Of a stretch of 64,000 nt of DNA, positions 1 through 11,040 are shown one piece after another (the stretch's first letter is position 1; each line of letters starts with the position of its first letter). This stretch comes from Sophora flavescens (Eukaryota > Streptophyta > Magnoliopsida > Fabales > Fabaceae), in NCBI GenBank assembly GCA_030762895.1, contig CM061070.1:79041291-79105290 (forward strand), written 5' to 3'. The notes beneath the pieces are model-generated. The model was given only the letters and a program-made list of their open reading frames with translations. It ran no database searches and was not told where the DNA came from. Both the position numbers and the translations under genes were made by a program.

Positions 1-47
1 TCTCACATGAAGAATGGTGAAGACATCAATGATATATGCAAAGGATG
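1..47 (+). pseudogene. SIRE-like copia gag fragment, left of nested insertion
   Basis: This short piece reads as the gag motif HMKNGEDINDI. It matches HMKNGEEIDDL in the gag of the minus-strand element at 60556-62253. It is the left part of an older copia gag that was split by the element at 48-4196; the reading resumes at about 4202. The last five bases, ggatg (43-47), are the left copy of the target-site duplication. The rest of the element lies beyond the left edge of the window. Confidence 0.8.
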
Positions 48-628
48 TGTTGGTGTAAGCCCTAGAGGCCAATGTATTTCTTTAGACTTACATTTGTATC
101 TTGCTATTATATATATATGATATGAGGCATTCCAGTTTATTGTGTTACTTGTTTAAACATAATAAAGTCCTTAGAATGGAAATTTCAGTTTAATAGAATA
201 TCAAGTATATGACTTGATCGTGAGACACTATTGAACAATGAAATCCTATTCTTAAATATCCATAGTCAAGTATTTTATTAATAAGGACAATAATAATACA
301 ATTGAGACTATTATGTGTGCAGACTGATGACCACATCTCACGGGTCATAGATATGAGATATCGAGTTGCCACATAGGTACACATTAAGGTAATGATGTAC
401 TGGATTGACCCGCCATGAGAACACTACATGGAGCGTTATGTGAGTGTCATAAGTAGTTCTCATAGTGACAATGGTGCATACAATCCTTCGACCTGAAATC
501 ACTACGATCCCTACATGAGGAGTCGTGTGCTTTAATATCGTCAAACGTCATCTGTAATAGGATGATTATAAAGACGGTCATTGGGCATACCACGAGCCAT
601 GCAGAGGGATGTGAGTGACCTAGATGGA
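48..628 (+). repeat. Truncated 5' LTR of nested copia element
   Basis: This segment matches 2794-3374 base for base wherever I compared them, with no indel. It ends abruptly at tagatgga, where the full LTR continues with atttgtccc and this copy continues into integrase coding sequence (catggttcggtc). Confidence 0.9.
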
Positions 629-2779
629 CATGGTTCGGTCTATGATGAGTCATGCAAACCTTCCAAACTCTTTCTGGGGACATGCTCTATTAATAGAAGC
701 TTTTACACTTAACCGTGTTCCATCCAAAACGGTAGAAAAGACACCATATGAGATATGGACTGGTAGACGACCCAGCATATCTTTTATGAAGATTTGGGGT
801 TGTGAAGCATATGTGAAACGTCAAGTTTCTAATAAGCTTGATCCCAAATCTGATAAATGCTTCTTTGTGGGGTATCCCAAAGAAACCAAGGGATACCAAT
901 TCTATAATCCTTCCGAAGGAAAAGTGTTTGTCGCACGGACTGGTGTATTCCTAGAAAAGGAGTTTATCTCCATAGGAACCAGTGGGAGGAAGATAGAACT
1001 TGAAGAAATTCAAGAATCACAGAGTAGTGACCTACCATTGGTGGAACAGGAGCAACCTTCACAGAATGCTGTAGAGGAACAACCCACTCCAGTAGCACAA
1101 GACCAGCGTAGGTCTAACAGGATACGTCACCAGCCTGAGAGATATGGATTTCTCATGACTCCACAAGGTGATGTATTGCTCATGGATCAAGATGAGCCTG
1201 TGACCTACCAGGAGGCCATTGCGCCCGAGAATCCGAGAAGGGGCTTGAGGCCATGAAATCTGAGATGGATTCCATATACACCAACCAGGTATGGACCTTG
1301 GTAGAGCCACCTGAAGGGGTAAAACCCATAGGGTGCAAGTGGGTTTTCAAAAAGAAAACTGACATGGATGGTAAGGTACATACCTTTAAGGCACGATTGG
1401 TGGCCAAGGGTTTCAAGCAAATTCATGGTGTCGACTATGATGAGACCTTTTCACCTGTTGCGATGCTTAAATCCGTCCGGATCTTACTTGCTATCGCTGC
1501 ATACCATGATTATGAGATATGGCAGATGGATGTCAAAACTGCCTTCCTTAATGGAAAGCTTCTTGAGGATGTGTACATGACACAACCTGAAGGCTTTGAC
1601 ATTTCAGAGGATGCCGGAAAGGTATGTAAATTGCAGCGATCAATCTATGGATTGAGGCAAGCTTCCAGAAGTTGGAACCTTCATTTTGATGATCTTTGTA
1701 AGACGAAGACGGATTCATCAAAAATGAAGATGAACCTTGTGTCTACAAGAAGGTTAGTGGGAGCATTGTTGTTTTTCTGGTGTTATATGTAGATGACATA
1801 TTACTCATTGGAAATGACATACCTACACTACAAAATGTAAAGACATGGTTAGGGAATTGCTTCTCTATGAAAGATTTGGGTGAGGCTACCTATGTATTGG
1901 GGATCAGGATCTATAGGGATAGATCGTTGAAATTGCTTGGCCTAAGTCAGAGTACATACATAGACAAAGTGTTGAGACGCTTTAACATGCATGAATCCAA
2001 GAAAGGACTATTGCCTATGTCACATGGTATATGCCTATCAAAGGCACAATCCCCTTCCACTCAAGAGGATAGGGATCGCATGAGTAAGATTCCATATGCA
2101 TCCGCAATTGGATCTATCATGTATGCCATGTTATGTACTCGACCAGATGTATCGTATGCTTTAAGCATAACGAGCAGGTACCAGTCTGATCCCGGTGAAA
2201 GTCACTGGTCTGCTGTCAAGAACATCCTTAAGTACTTGAGAAGAACTAAGGATTCGTTCTTGGTATATGGAGGCGAGGGAGAGCTTGCTGTAATAGGTTA
2301 CACCGATGCTAGCTTCCAGACCGATAAGGATGATTCCAGATCGCAATCTGGTTATGTGTTCTGCCTGAATGGCGGGGCTGTAAGCTGGAAGAGTTCAAAG
2401 CAGGAAACAGATTGGATTCGATTCTACTACAGAGGCTGAGTATATTGCCGCCTCCAATGCAGCAAAGGAGGCTGTTTGGATCAGGAAGTTCATTACTGAG
2501 CTTGGTACGGTTCCTAGTATTGTGGACCCCATTGATCTCTATTGTGATAACAATGGGGCCATTGCACAAGCTAAGGAACCTATATCTCATCAGTGATCCA
2601 AGCATATACTTAGGCGCTTCCATCTCATTCGAGAGATTATCGATATAGGAGATGTGAAAATATGCAGAGTACCAACGCTTGACAATGTTGCTGACCCACT
2701 TACGAAACCTCTTGATCAACAGAAGCATGAAGGTCACACTAGATCGATGGGCATTAGATTTATGCCTGATTGGCTCTAG
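624..2779 (+). pseudogene. Broken copia pol: integrase C-terminus, RT, RNase H
   Basis: The first part (624-1256) carries the end of integrase and the GCEAYVKR and FVGYPKE region. Reverse transcriptase starts near 1250 with WVFKKKTDMDGK, then ARLVAKGF, DYDETFSPVA and QMDVKTAFLNG. The catalytic LYVDDILLIG motif is at about 1783-1812. RNase H shows GYTDASFQ and a broken AEYIA segment, and the gene ends with MPDWL and a stop at 2779. The reading moves between frames near 1250, 1690-1780 and 2410, and a stop interrupts the RNase H region near 2595, so no complete enzyme can be made. Gag, protease and the integrase zinc and catalytic regions are absent. The 3' end lies directly before the polypurine tract and the 3' LTR. 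Confidence 0.88.
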
Positions 2780-2793
2780 TGCTAGAGGGAGAT

Positions 2794-4196
2794 TGTTGGT
2801 GTAAGCCCTAGAGGCCAATGTATTTCTTTAGACTTACATTTGTATCTTGCTATTATATATATATGATATGAGGCATTCCAGTTTATTGTGTTACTTGTTT
2901 AAACATAATAAAGTCCTTAGAATGGAAATTTCAGTTTAATAGAATATCAAGTATATGACTTGATCGTGAGACACTATTGAACAATGAAATCCTATTCTTA
3001 AATATCCATAGTCAAGTATTTTATTAATAAGGACAATAATAATACAATTGAGACTATTATGTGTGCAGACTGATGACCACATCTCACGGGTCATAGATAT
3101 GAGATATCGAGTTGCCACATAGGTACACATTAAGGTAATGATGTACTGGATTGACCCGCCATGAGAACACTACATGGAGCGTTATGTGAGTGTCATAAGT
3201 AGTTCTCATAGTGACAATGGTGCATACAATCCTTCGACCTGAAATCACTACGATCCCTACATGAGGAGTCGTGTGCTTTAATATCGTCAAACGTCATCTG
3301 TAATAGGATGATTATAAAGACGGTCATTGGGCATACCACGAGCCATGCAGAGGGATGTGAGTGACCTAGATGGAATTTGTCCCTCCTACATGACAGGAGT
3401 AATATCTGTGGGCCCCCTGATAGAGTGAGACTGTAAAATGTATGGCCATGCTGAAATGAGTCAATATGAGATATTGACCTCATTTGTTGTTGAGTCTACT
3501 CGGGTATCAGGGAACATGATATTGAACCATACGAGGGTGACACATTCTATGCCTTGTGTTCAATATAGATATATGGACAAAGGGATAATAATGCACATGA
3601 ATATTTGTCACAGAAAGGTTTCGTCAAATCACTAATTTTCTCACTACTTAGGTAGTAGTGATGTATTGCTAGATACCGCTCACTGTTCGTAATATTAAAT
3701 GGGATTTAATGTTACTACTAACGTTTTGGGAACCTATAGGGTCACACACATAAGAGCAGATTAAAAGAAGCATTAAAAGGAGAGTTGGACTTTCCTATTG
3801 GGCCTAGCGCATAGTACATGGGCTTAGGTCAAGTGTTGCTCACTAACTCACTTAAGGAGGCGCTACTATAAGTAGAACACTTAAGTTGTTGTGCACACAA
3901 GGTTGATACCCTAGCCGCACAGAGAGAGTAAGAGTGAACAGTAAGCCTCGGTTTTGAAGCTAGCACTGCAAGACAGAGTCGCTTCAGGTTCGTGACGTTG
4001 GACGTTCACGGAGTCCGCTCGTGTGGATACCTCTGGAGACACCGTTCGTGCGGTGTTCGTGATAGACGAATTTCAACCAACAGCCATCGCTTCAAGAGGT
4101 AAACTTTCTAATCATGAATTATGACCATTCGCATGGATCCTTCGATGGGAATTTTTCCGCTGCGTTTTATTTTGTTTTATACGCAAATTCCCAACA
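2794..4196 (+). repeat. Complete 3' LTR of nested copia element (1403 bp)
   Basis: The LTR starts TGTTGGTGTAAG just after a purine-rich stretch (gctagagggagat, 2781-2793), which is the likely polypurine tract. It ends AATTCCCAACA before the target duplication. The terminal TGTTGG and CCAACA are inverted repeats. Short ORFs inside it are on the opposite strand, are repeated in the 5' copy, and resemble nothing known. Confidence 0.92.
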
Positions 4197-4201
4197 GGAT
4201 G

Positions 4202-5443
4202 CTCACTCACATAGTGAATCATCTAAATGGAATTGGAAAGAGCATTTCAGATGAACAACAAATCAACAAGGTTATGAGATGTTTAACAAGAGAATGGCAA
4301 CCAAAGATTACTGCTATAGCTGAATCAAAGGACTTAGCAATCATGAACATTGCTACACTATTTGGAAAACTCAAAGAACACGAGATGGAGTTACATAGGT
4401 TGAATGATCATGAAGAAAAGGAGAAAAAGAAAAGAGGCTTATCACTTAAAGCACGTGTCTCTAAAGAAAGTCTTGACAGTGATGGAGATGAAGAAGTTGA
4501 AGAGGATGAAGATTCTAAAGAGGATATGGGACTGCTGGTCGGAAAATTCAAAAGATTCCTCAACAAGAAGAAGTCCTTCAACAAAAAGCCTTCAAATTTC
4601 TTTTCCAAGAAGAACACTTCAAAAGCTGAAAGTTCAACATCAAATGTAATGTGCCATGAATGAGGGAAACCTGGACATTACAAAAATGAGTGTCCTAAAC
4701 TTCAAAAGAAGGACAAGCATGACAATCATGAGTCCAAGGACAAGAAGAATAGAAAGCCAAGAAGAGCACACATAGCTTGGGAGGAAAATGATACGGATTT
4801 CTCTAAAGATTCTGAGGAAGAAGAGGCCAATCTTTGTCTCATGGCTAACCATCAAAGTGACAATGAATATGAGGTAAATGAAATCCCCCTACCTATGATG
4901 AACTACAAGATGCTTTTGATGAATAGCACAGTGAATATCTGAAAATTACTAAGCAATTAATGTCATCTAGAAAAGTCATTGCTAAAGAATGTAGTGATTA
5001 TGCATCTCTTCAAATCAAGACTAAAGAATTATAAGCTATAAACAGTAGGCTAAGTGCATCTAGCTCTACATGTTCTAATTGCAATATTCTGGAAAAAGAA
5101 GTGGATAAACTGAAAACCACTTTGTCTAAATTCACAATGGGTAGAGATAATCTAAATGACATATTAGGACAACAAAAAAGGAGTGTATGATAAAGCTGGA
5201 ATTGGTTATAAACCAACAATGCATGAAAAAGCTTTTAAGAAACTCTTTGTTGCACCTAAATCCTCTACTAGTCCTTTTGTAAAATGTTTTTAGTGTGCAA
5301 GAAAAAGACATACAGCTTCTACATGCTATTTTATAAATCCTTCAAGAATAAGTGTTAAACAAATTTGGGTTCCCAAGGGAACATATGTTATGACTAACAC
5401 CAAAGGACCCAACAAAATTTGGGTACCTAAAGCAAATGCTTAA
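4202..5443 (+). pseudogene. SIRE-like copia gag remnant
   Basis: The reading continues the 1-47 fragment (THIVNHLNGIG, CLTREWQPK, TLFGKLKEHEMEL) and matches the gag of the element at 60556-62253 along its length. A zinc knuckle is present near 4650, but its second cysteine codon is TGA (CHE-stop-GKPGHYKNEC). A second, degenerate knuckle lies near 5285-5330. Gag ends with the repeated IWVPK motifs and a TAA at 5441-5443. Further stops and frameshifts between 4880 and 5330 show a long-dead copy. It is the nucleocapsid precursor of a retrotransposon, not a host gene. Confidence 0.85.
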
Positions 5444-5469
5444 AATCTGTTTTGTAGGTGTGTTTGAGA

Positions 5470-7205
5470 GCCAAAAGTTCAAATTGGTATCTTGATAGTG
5501 ACTGCTCCAAACAAATGACTGGAGATATCACAAAGTTCTTATCCTTCACTCCCAAGGTGGAAGTGTCACCTATGGTGATAATAACAAAGGAAGGATCTTA
5601 GGAGTTGGAACAATTGGAAGAAGCACAACTACCAAGATAGAAGGTGTACTTTATGTGGAAGGGCTCAAGAACAATCTACTAAGAAATAGCCAGTTATGTT
5701 ATAAAGGTTATAAGGTATTCTTTAACTTTGATAGTTGCATAATTGAGAACAAGCATGATAGTAATGTAAAGCTGATAGGTAATCGATTGAATAACATATA
5801 CATGATAGATTTAGAGAGTATTTCTGCTAGTAATGTATGATGTTTGGTATCTAAGGAAGAGGAAAATTGGCTATGGTATAGAAAAATAGATCATATTCAT
5901 ATGGATCATCTAAACAAACTCATTTCTAAGGAGTTGGTAATTGGACTTCCTAAAACCAAATTCTCAAAAGATGGTTTATGTGATGCATGCCAAATGGGCA
6001 AGCAAACTAAAGTATCTTTTAAGGATAAGAACATAGTTTTAACTGAAAGACCTTTACAACTACTGCACATGGATTTATTTGGACCCTCTAGGACCAAAAG
6101 TTTTGGAGGAAACTTGTATGCATTAGTTATAATTGATGATTACTCTAGGTTTACATGGACCTTCTTCTTAGCACATAAGAATGAAGCTTTTACAGCCTTT
6201 AAGAAAATTGCTAAGTTAGTACAAAATGAAAAAGACATGAAAATAACTTTTATAAGGACTGATCATGGTGGAGAATTTCAAAATGAAGAGTTTGATAGTT
6301 TTTGTGAGGAGTTGGGAATTCAACATAATTTCTCTGCTCCAAGAACTCCACAACAAAATGGAGTTGTGGAAAGGAAAAATAGATCTTTAGAAGAAGGGTA
6401 AAGGCCCATTTTGGTCCCTGACAAAAAATGTGGTGCCCATTTCAGTCCCTGACAAAAAAACAAAACTACCCCGTTAGTCCCTGACAATTACTAACGTCTC
6501 CCTACGTGACTTTCGTTAGTCAGCATTCGTTACTAAAATGTCTCACGATACTAATTGTCGGGGACTAATTAATTAGTCTCACTTTAAATATTGTTAGGGA
6601 CTATAATGTCCCACATTAGTAATTGTCAGGGACTAACGGGGTAGTTTTTTTTGTCATGGACTGAAATGGACACCGCATTTTTTGTCGGGACCAAAATGGG
6701 CCTTTACCCTTAGAAGAAATAGCAAGAACTATGTTGAGTGACTCAAATATGCCAAAATATTTTTGGGCAGATACTATAAACACAACTTGCTATGTAATGA
6801 ATAGAGTCTTAATTAGACCAATTTTGAAAAAGACTCCATATGAACTCTATAAAGGTAGAAAACCAAATGTTTCACATTTCCATGTCTTTGGTTGTAAATG
6901 TTTTGTACTTAACAATGGTAAGGACAATCTAGGAAAGTTTGATTCTAAAGTTGATGAAGGTATCTTCCTAGGCTATTCATCAACTAGTAAAGTTTTTAGA
7001 ATCTTCAATAAAAGAACACAAATAATTGAAGAATCTGTAAATGTTACATTTGATGAAACTAACCCCAAAAGATTGGGAAAGGAGTTTGTTGATGATGTTG
7101 CAGAAACCTTAGACGAGACAACATTAAGAAAAGCAAAACAATGCAAAAGTGGATGAAGTTGCAGAAATTCCAGAAGAGGCACAACATGAAAACTTGCCTA
7201 CTTAC
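5470..7205 (+). pseudogene. SIRE-like copia protease-integrase remnant
   Basis: The protease site reads LDSDCSKQMTGD, where the intact relative at 59549-60538 has LDSGCSKHMTGD. The catalytic D-S-G is therefore altered to D-S-D. Integrase (about 5844-6395) has the HIHMDHLNK and CDAC zinc-binding part, the core aspartates in LLHMDLFGP and RTDHGGEFQ, and the glutamate in NGVVERKNR. A MITE (6396-6709) interrupts it with an immediate stop. The C-terminal part continues at 6719-7156 (YFWADT, GCKCFVLNNGKDN, FLGYSS). Homology ends near 7205, so reverse transcriptase, RNase H and the 3' LTR are missing. Confidence 0.85.
6396..6709. mobile_element. MULE-type MITE (314 bp) in copia integrase
   Basis: Terminal inverted repeats of about 35 bp begin GGGTAAAGGCCCATTTTGGT and end with the reverse complement. 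The element is flanked by a perfect 9-bp duplication, ttagaagaa (6387-6395 and 6710-6718). A 9-bp duplication is the signature of Mutator-like elements. There is no coding capacity. Removing it rejoins the integrase reading SLEE-IARTML. The element at 49056-49349 has related ends and also a 9-bp duplication. Confidence 0.93.
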
Positions 7206-7642
7206 CAGACTTGTCAAGTTTTGGGCCTGAATTTTAAAAAATAATAGGACCTCAAGTAAAAAGTTTAACTATATAAAATTTTTATTTTAATATATACATT
7301 AGTATATATACTAAGTAAAAAAAAATTAGGTGCCCCCTAAAAAATGGGGCTATGTGCACTCGCACCACTAAATCATACTCAGGGCCACTACTGTTGATAA
7401 TGATGGTCACCGTCTGATCGAGAACTGATGTAATCCCCGTTAATTAAAGTGAGTATTTCTTCTGCATAAAATGAGGCATTTTTCAGTAATTATATTCTAA
7501 AATAGGAAATCTATAAAAATATTAGAAAGAAAAAATAAAATTCTCTGCAAAGAAATGCAAACCAAGATATATTTTTTTCGAATACTATGAATGGGGAGGG
7601 GAAGGAGATATGATTTTTTTTTCGAATATTATGAATGGGGAG
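7206..7642. other. Non-coding stretch between copia remnant and CACTA element
   Basis: AT-rich DNA with no supported gene. A sequence tcgaatactatgaatgggga occurs at about 7578 and again in similar form at about 7621, a short direct duplication just before the CACTA insertion site. Confidence 0.5.
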
Positions 7643-7659
7643 CACTACTAGAAATCCAT

Positions 7660-7970
7660 CTTTTTCGGACGGATTTTCAGACGGATTTCGGACTGAATGG
7701 CACCCGTCTGAAAAAGCCTCGTGGGAAATTATAAAATCCGTCCCAAATTCCGTCCGAAAATATTTACAGACGGATTTCGGACGGAATATGGACAACGTGG
7801 AAATCCGAATTTTGGTTATTTTTCGGACGGATTTCGAACATATTTATTTTTGTTTTCCAACGGATTTGGGACAGATGCTGTGATTTTGTTGGTTATTTTT
7901 CGAACGGATGTCGGACGGATTTATTTTTGTTTTCCAACGGATTTGGGACGGATTTCCCACGGAAGAATGA
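7660..7970. repeat. CACTA left subterminal repeats
   Basis: Repeats of cggacggatttc and its complement (ccgtccgaaa) occur about ten times, in both orientations and with variants. Similar motifs fill the other end at 12657-13360. They are the probable transposase-binding sites. Confidence 0.75.
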
Positions 7971-7974
7971 AAAG

Positions 7975-8160
7975 TCAGAATCTGTCACGGCCAGGCCGTG
8001 ATGCCCATCACGGTCGTGACATGTCAACTGAGCAAGACCCCTTCTAAGCGAGAACTGTCACACCTACCACGTGCCGTGATGACCATTTAGTGAAGCAACA
8101 TTCAAGGCGAAGTCGTCACGCGGCCAGACCGTGATGCCCATCACGACCGTGACAGATCAC
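7975..8160. repeat. Palindromic tcacggccaggccgtga repeats
   Basis: Near-palindromes such as gtcacggccaggccgtgatg and tcacggtcgtgac occur at about 7977-8020 and 8118-8152. The same motif recurs at 12457-12625 near the other end and in the CACTA relic at 15944-15970. It appears to be a shared feature of this CACTA family. Confidence 0.65.
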
Positions 8161-8429
8161 TTCACTTACATTACAGTTTCACTATCTATGCGAATTATAT
8201 GGCATCAATCACTAACATTTGTAGTTTTACATTCAATCACAAAATCATGAATTTGACTATTGTTACAAAATACAGCCTTGGTACCATACAACTTCTAAAA
8301 ATCAAATACCAATTGCTGCATGCAATCCAAAAGTAATGACTTAAAAACTATCAGAAGATCAAGCCACTGTGAACTGTGAAGGTCATGTAATGAACCAAAC
8401 AAAAAAAAATAAATAAAGTTGTTGTGACC

Positions 8430-8878
8430 CACTTCAGTACTGCCTTGTCATGTTCTCTCGGTTTGAAAGTTCAGCAGCTGCTCTTGCAGCCATGCTTGCA
8501 ACTTCTGCAGATTCTGCTGACCTCTGCAGCAGAGGCAAGCATCTTTGAATTCCATGTTCCTATTCTGCTTACCCATAGGAAAGGCACTCCTATTTTCAGA
8601 ACTCGAATCTCTAAAATCCATTTCTTGTCTTCCAGTTCCTGTAAGAAAGAATCCCAAATATTCAGGTAATAGAAAGAACAAAAGCCCCAAATTCATTTGC
8701 AATTACTGTCTTCAAAAATTTACCTGAAGGTCTAGTTTCTGGATTAGAGACCCCTGATGCCGTTGACTGATTGCCACCGGCCTTTCTAGAGGCACCACTT
8801 GCATTCTACTCATCTGAACATCTTGGAGAAGCAAATACTACACTTGAAATTGCTTCCTTCAAATCGATGGGGCAGTTT
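8430..8878 (-). pseudogene. IST1-like (regulator of Vps4) gene fragment inside CACTA
   Basis: Read on the minus strand, exon 8878-8724 begins after a splice acceptor (tgttttag) with NCPIDLKEAISSVVFASPRC, a conserved segment of the IST1 domain in plant IST1-like proteins. The family binds ESCRT-III and Vps4 in multivesicular body sorting. The reading then hits a stop and jumps to a low-complexity tail, so most of the IST1 domain is deleted. A donor at 8723 (GTAAAT) and an acceptor before 8638 (CTTACAG) bound an intron. The next exon has SENRSAFPMGKQNRNMEFKD and then shifts frame; the other frame gives SMAARAAAELSN, typical of the family's C-terminal part. The introns show capture from genomic DNA, not from mRNA. 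No function is expected. Confidence 0.75.
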
Positions 8879-11040
8879 CTAAAACAGGGGGGGCAAGAAA
8901 GAAAAGATAACATGGTCAATTCAATGAGAATGCACAATCATAATGAACAAATTTGTATACTGCAAATCAATAGTTCCAGAAAGAAAAACCCTCATGTAGA
9001 AATCGCATGCGTTTAAAACGAGACACCCCGCTGTGCCCCTTTGTGACATTTAGTTTAAAACCTCATTAATTAGTTCCTCAAGCCTTAACCTCTCATCAAG
9101 ACCTCAACACATGCTATATGTCACAACACCTCTTTAACATATTTCATGTAGGTTAGGCACCTCTAAAAAATCATCATGATCCTCACGCCCAAAACAATCA
9201 TCTCTTAGACAACATATATATCTTAACTTAAGATCCACTAAGCATAATAATAATAACCAGGCAAATCATGCATAACACAATATCAATCAAAATATTCTCA
9301 TATTACCAACATAGCATAAAATCAATCCAATAAAGGTTGATTCTTTCCCCTACCTTAAAGATGCTCAGAGTTTTTAAAAGCACTTGGCAGCGATGCAGTT
9401 AGCTCCAAACAGTTCCCAAAAAGTAATTTCTTCTTCTTGCAAGCAAGCACGCACATGAAAAACATCCCAGAGAGTCGATCCAAGCATAGAAACAGCCAGA
9501 CAAATCACTGAATTAATTTCTCAACAATCACAATATAAATATAATTCAATAATATATTTAATTTCACAAAAACCTCATTCATTTAAAATTAAAGCAGATT
9601 TGAGGTTTTTGGGCTCAAGATGAAAATTATAAAAAAAACAGTTTAACAAGAGATTGACAAAATTGATTTAGGGAGACACTTAATCATGCTCCCAATTTCA
9701 GAAAACACCAATTAATTTCATAAACTGAGAACTAAAAATCAAAACCTAGGGTTAGGGTTTGAGGAGAAATTGGGGCTCTTGAATCTGAACAAAGGAAGTG
9801 AGAAAACCACTTACCCAAGGAAGAAGGCAAGCTTATGGTGGTGCTGCGGTGGTTGACGCGGCGGCAGACGGTGGCGTGTAGTGGGCGGTTCGCTTTCTGT
9901 GAACACCAAAAAGGGAGAGAGATAGAGTAAGACCAAAGGAAATAAGTAGAAGGGGGTTGGAAGGAACTCACATGGTGGAAACCACCACAAAAACCGGCGG
10001 CTCGCGGTGTTTACCACGATGGAGGGCGCGGCTTCGCGGTGGAGCTCGGCCAGATTGCGCGGCTGTGACGCGGATCGGAGCAGGTGGTCGGACGCGTCTC
10101 CTCCTGGCAGCTTCCGGCGGTTCGATGGGTGGAGGGTGTGGAGCGGTGGCTGGTTGGAGGAAGAAGAAGAAGGGAGAAGAATAGAGAAGAAAAAGAAAGA
10201 AGGAAGAAATAGATGAAGAAAAGGAGCAGAGAAGAAAAGAGAGTGAGGGGTAGGCGTCGAGAGAGAGAGAGAAAAAAAGAGAAGTTAGGTTTTTAAGTCA
10301 ATTATTTAGTAATAGGTACAAAATGAGTGATAAAATATTAAGCCTAAAATAAACATGTTTTTACTTTTTGGAATCTAAAAATAAAGATCGATAACTATAA
10401 GTTTTCGAAATTCAAATTAGAGTAAAGATTAATAGTTGAACTGATCAACTAAGAAAATACTCAGTCCAAAATTTAATCTCCGATAAATGTCAAACCAGTT
10501 TATTTTCAACTCTAAAATTAAATAGAATGAAAATATGAAAATGCTTTTCTCTTAAACATATTATTTAAAATATTTTTCTGTACTAGTAATAATAGTGACA
10601 ATAACGTAAATTATTGTCTAGTAAGCGTGCGTTCATTAAAATAAGTCAGTGCTAACGTACCCAATAAAATAATTTGAAGAGAGTAATTTAATTACTAAAA
10701 CTAAATTGGTACGGATTGCTTTAAACAGGACATATGTTTTCCTAGATCTTGCATCAGTCCATGAGTAATTGCAACACTCATTACATGTAATTGAAAATAA
10801 ACAAACAAGTAAAGGATCCTCGTCTTAATGCTCACGTTAGCTCCAAGAGTGTAATTATCTACTCCATCAAGCAAGCATAGCCGTGTCAAACGTCTCAGAG
10901 AGGGAATCAAACAACGCGCAACAATCAGAAATTAAGAAATCAATTACGCATAACCAAACACACATTCTAATTTGATCTAAACACTTAATCTTATTACCAA
11001 ACAAGGTTATTTTCAAAGAAAATCATGTTTGGAGCTTACG
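8879..11040. other. CACTA interior without a recognised gene
   Basis: Intron-like and intergenic-looking DNA at 8879-9720. At 9740-10260 the base composition changes: 9830-10140 is GC-rich and looks like the 5' part of some gene, and 10140-10300 is purine-rich (gaagaa, gaga runs). I could not recognise a protein in any frame. 10300-11040 is AT-rich. This may be a second captured host fragment, but that is inference. Confidence 0.4.

Larger units (their letters stand above)
48..4196 (+). mobile_element. Nested Ty1/copia retrotransposon, internally deleted
   Basis: The ends are TGTTGG and CCAACA, and the insertion is flanked by a perfect 5-bp duplication, ggatg, at 43-47 and 4197-4201. The 3' LTR is complete (2794-4196). 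Only the first 581 bases of the 5' LTR remain (48-628), joined directly to the second half of integrase. The rest of the 5' LTR, the primer-binding site, gag, protease and the integrase core are missing. Domain order after the junction is integrase C-terminus, reverse transcriptase, RNase H, as in Ty1/copia. The surviving LTR parts align without gaps at a constant offset of 2746 and give identical translations where compared, so the insertion is young or the LTRs were homogenised. It sits inside the gag of an older copia element and cannot move on its own. Confidence 0.92.
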
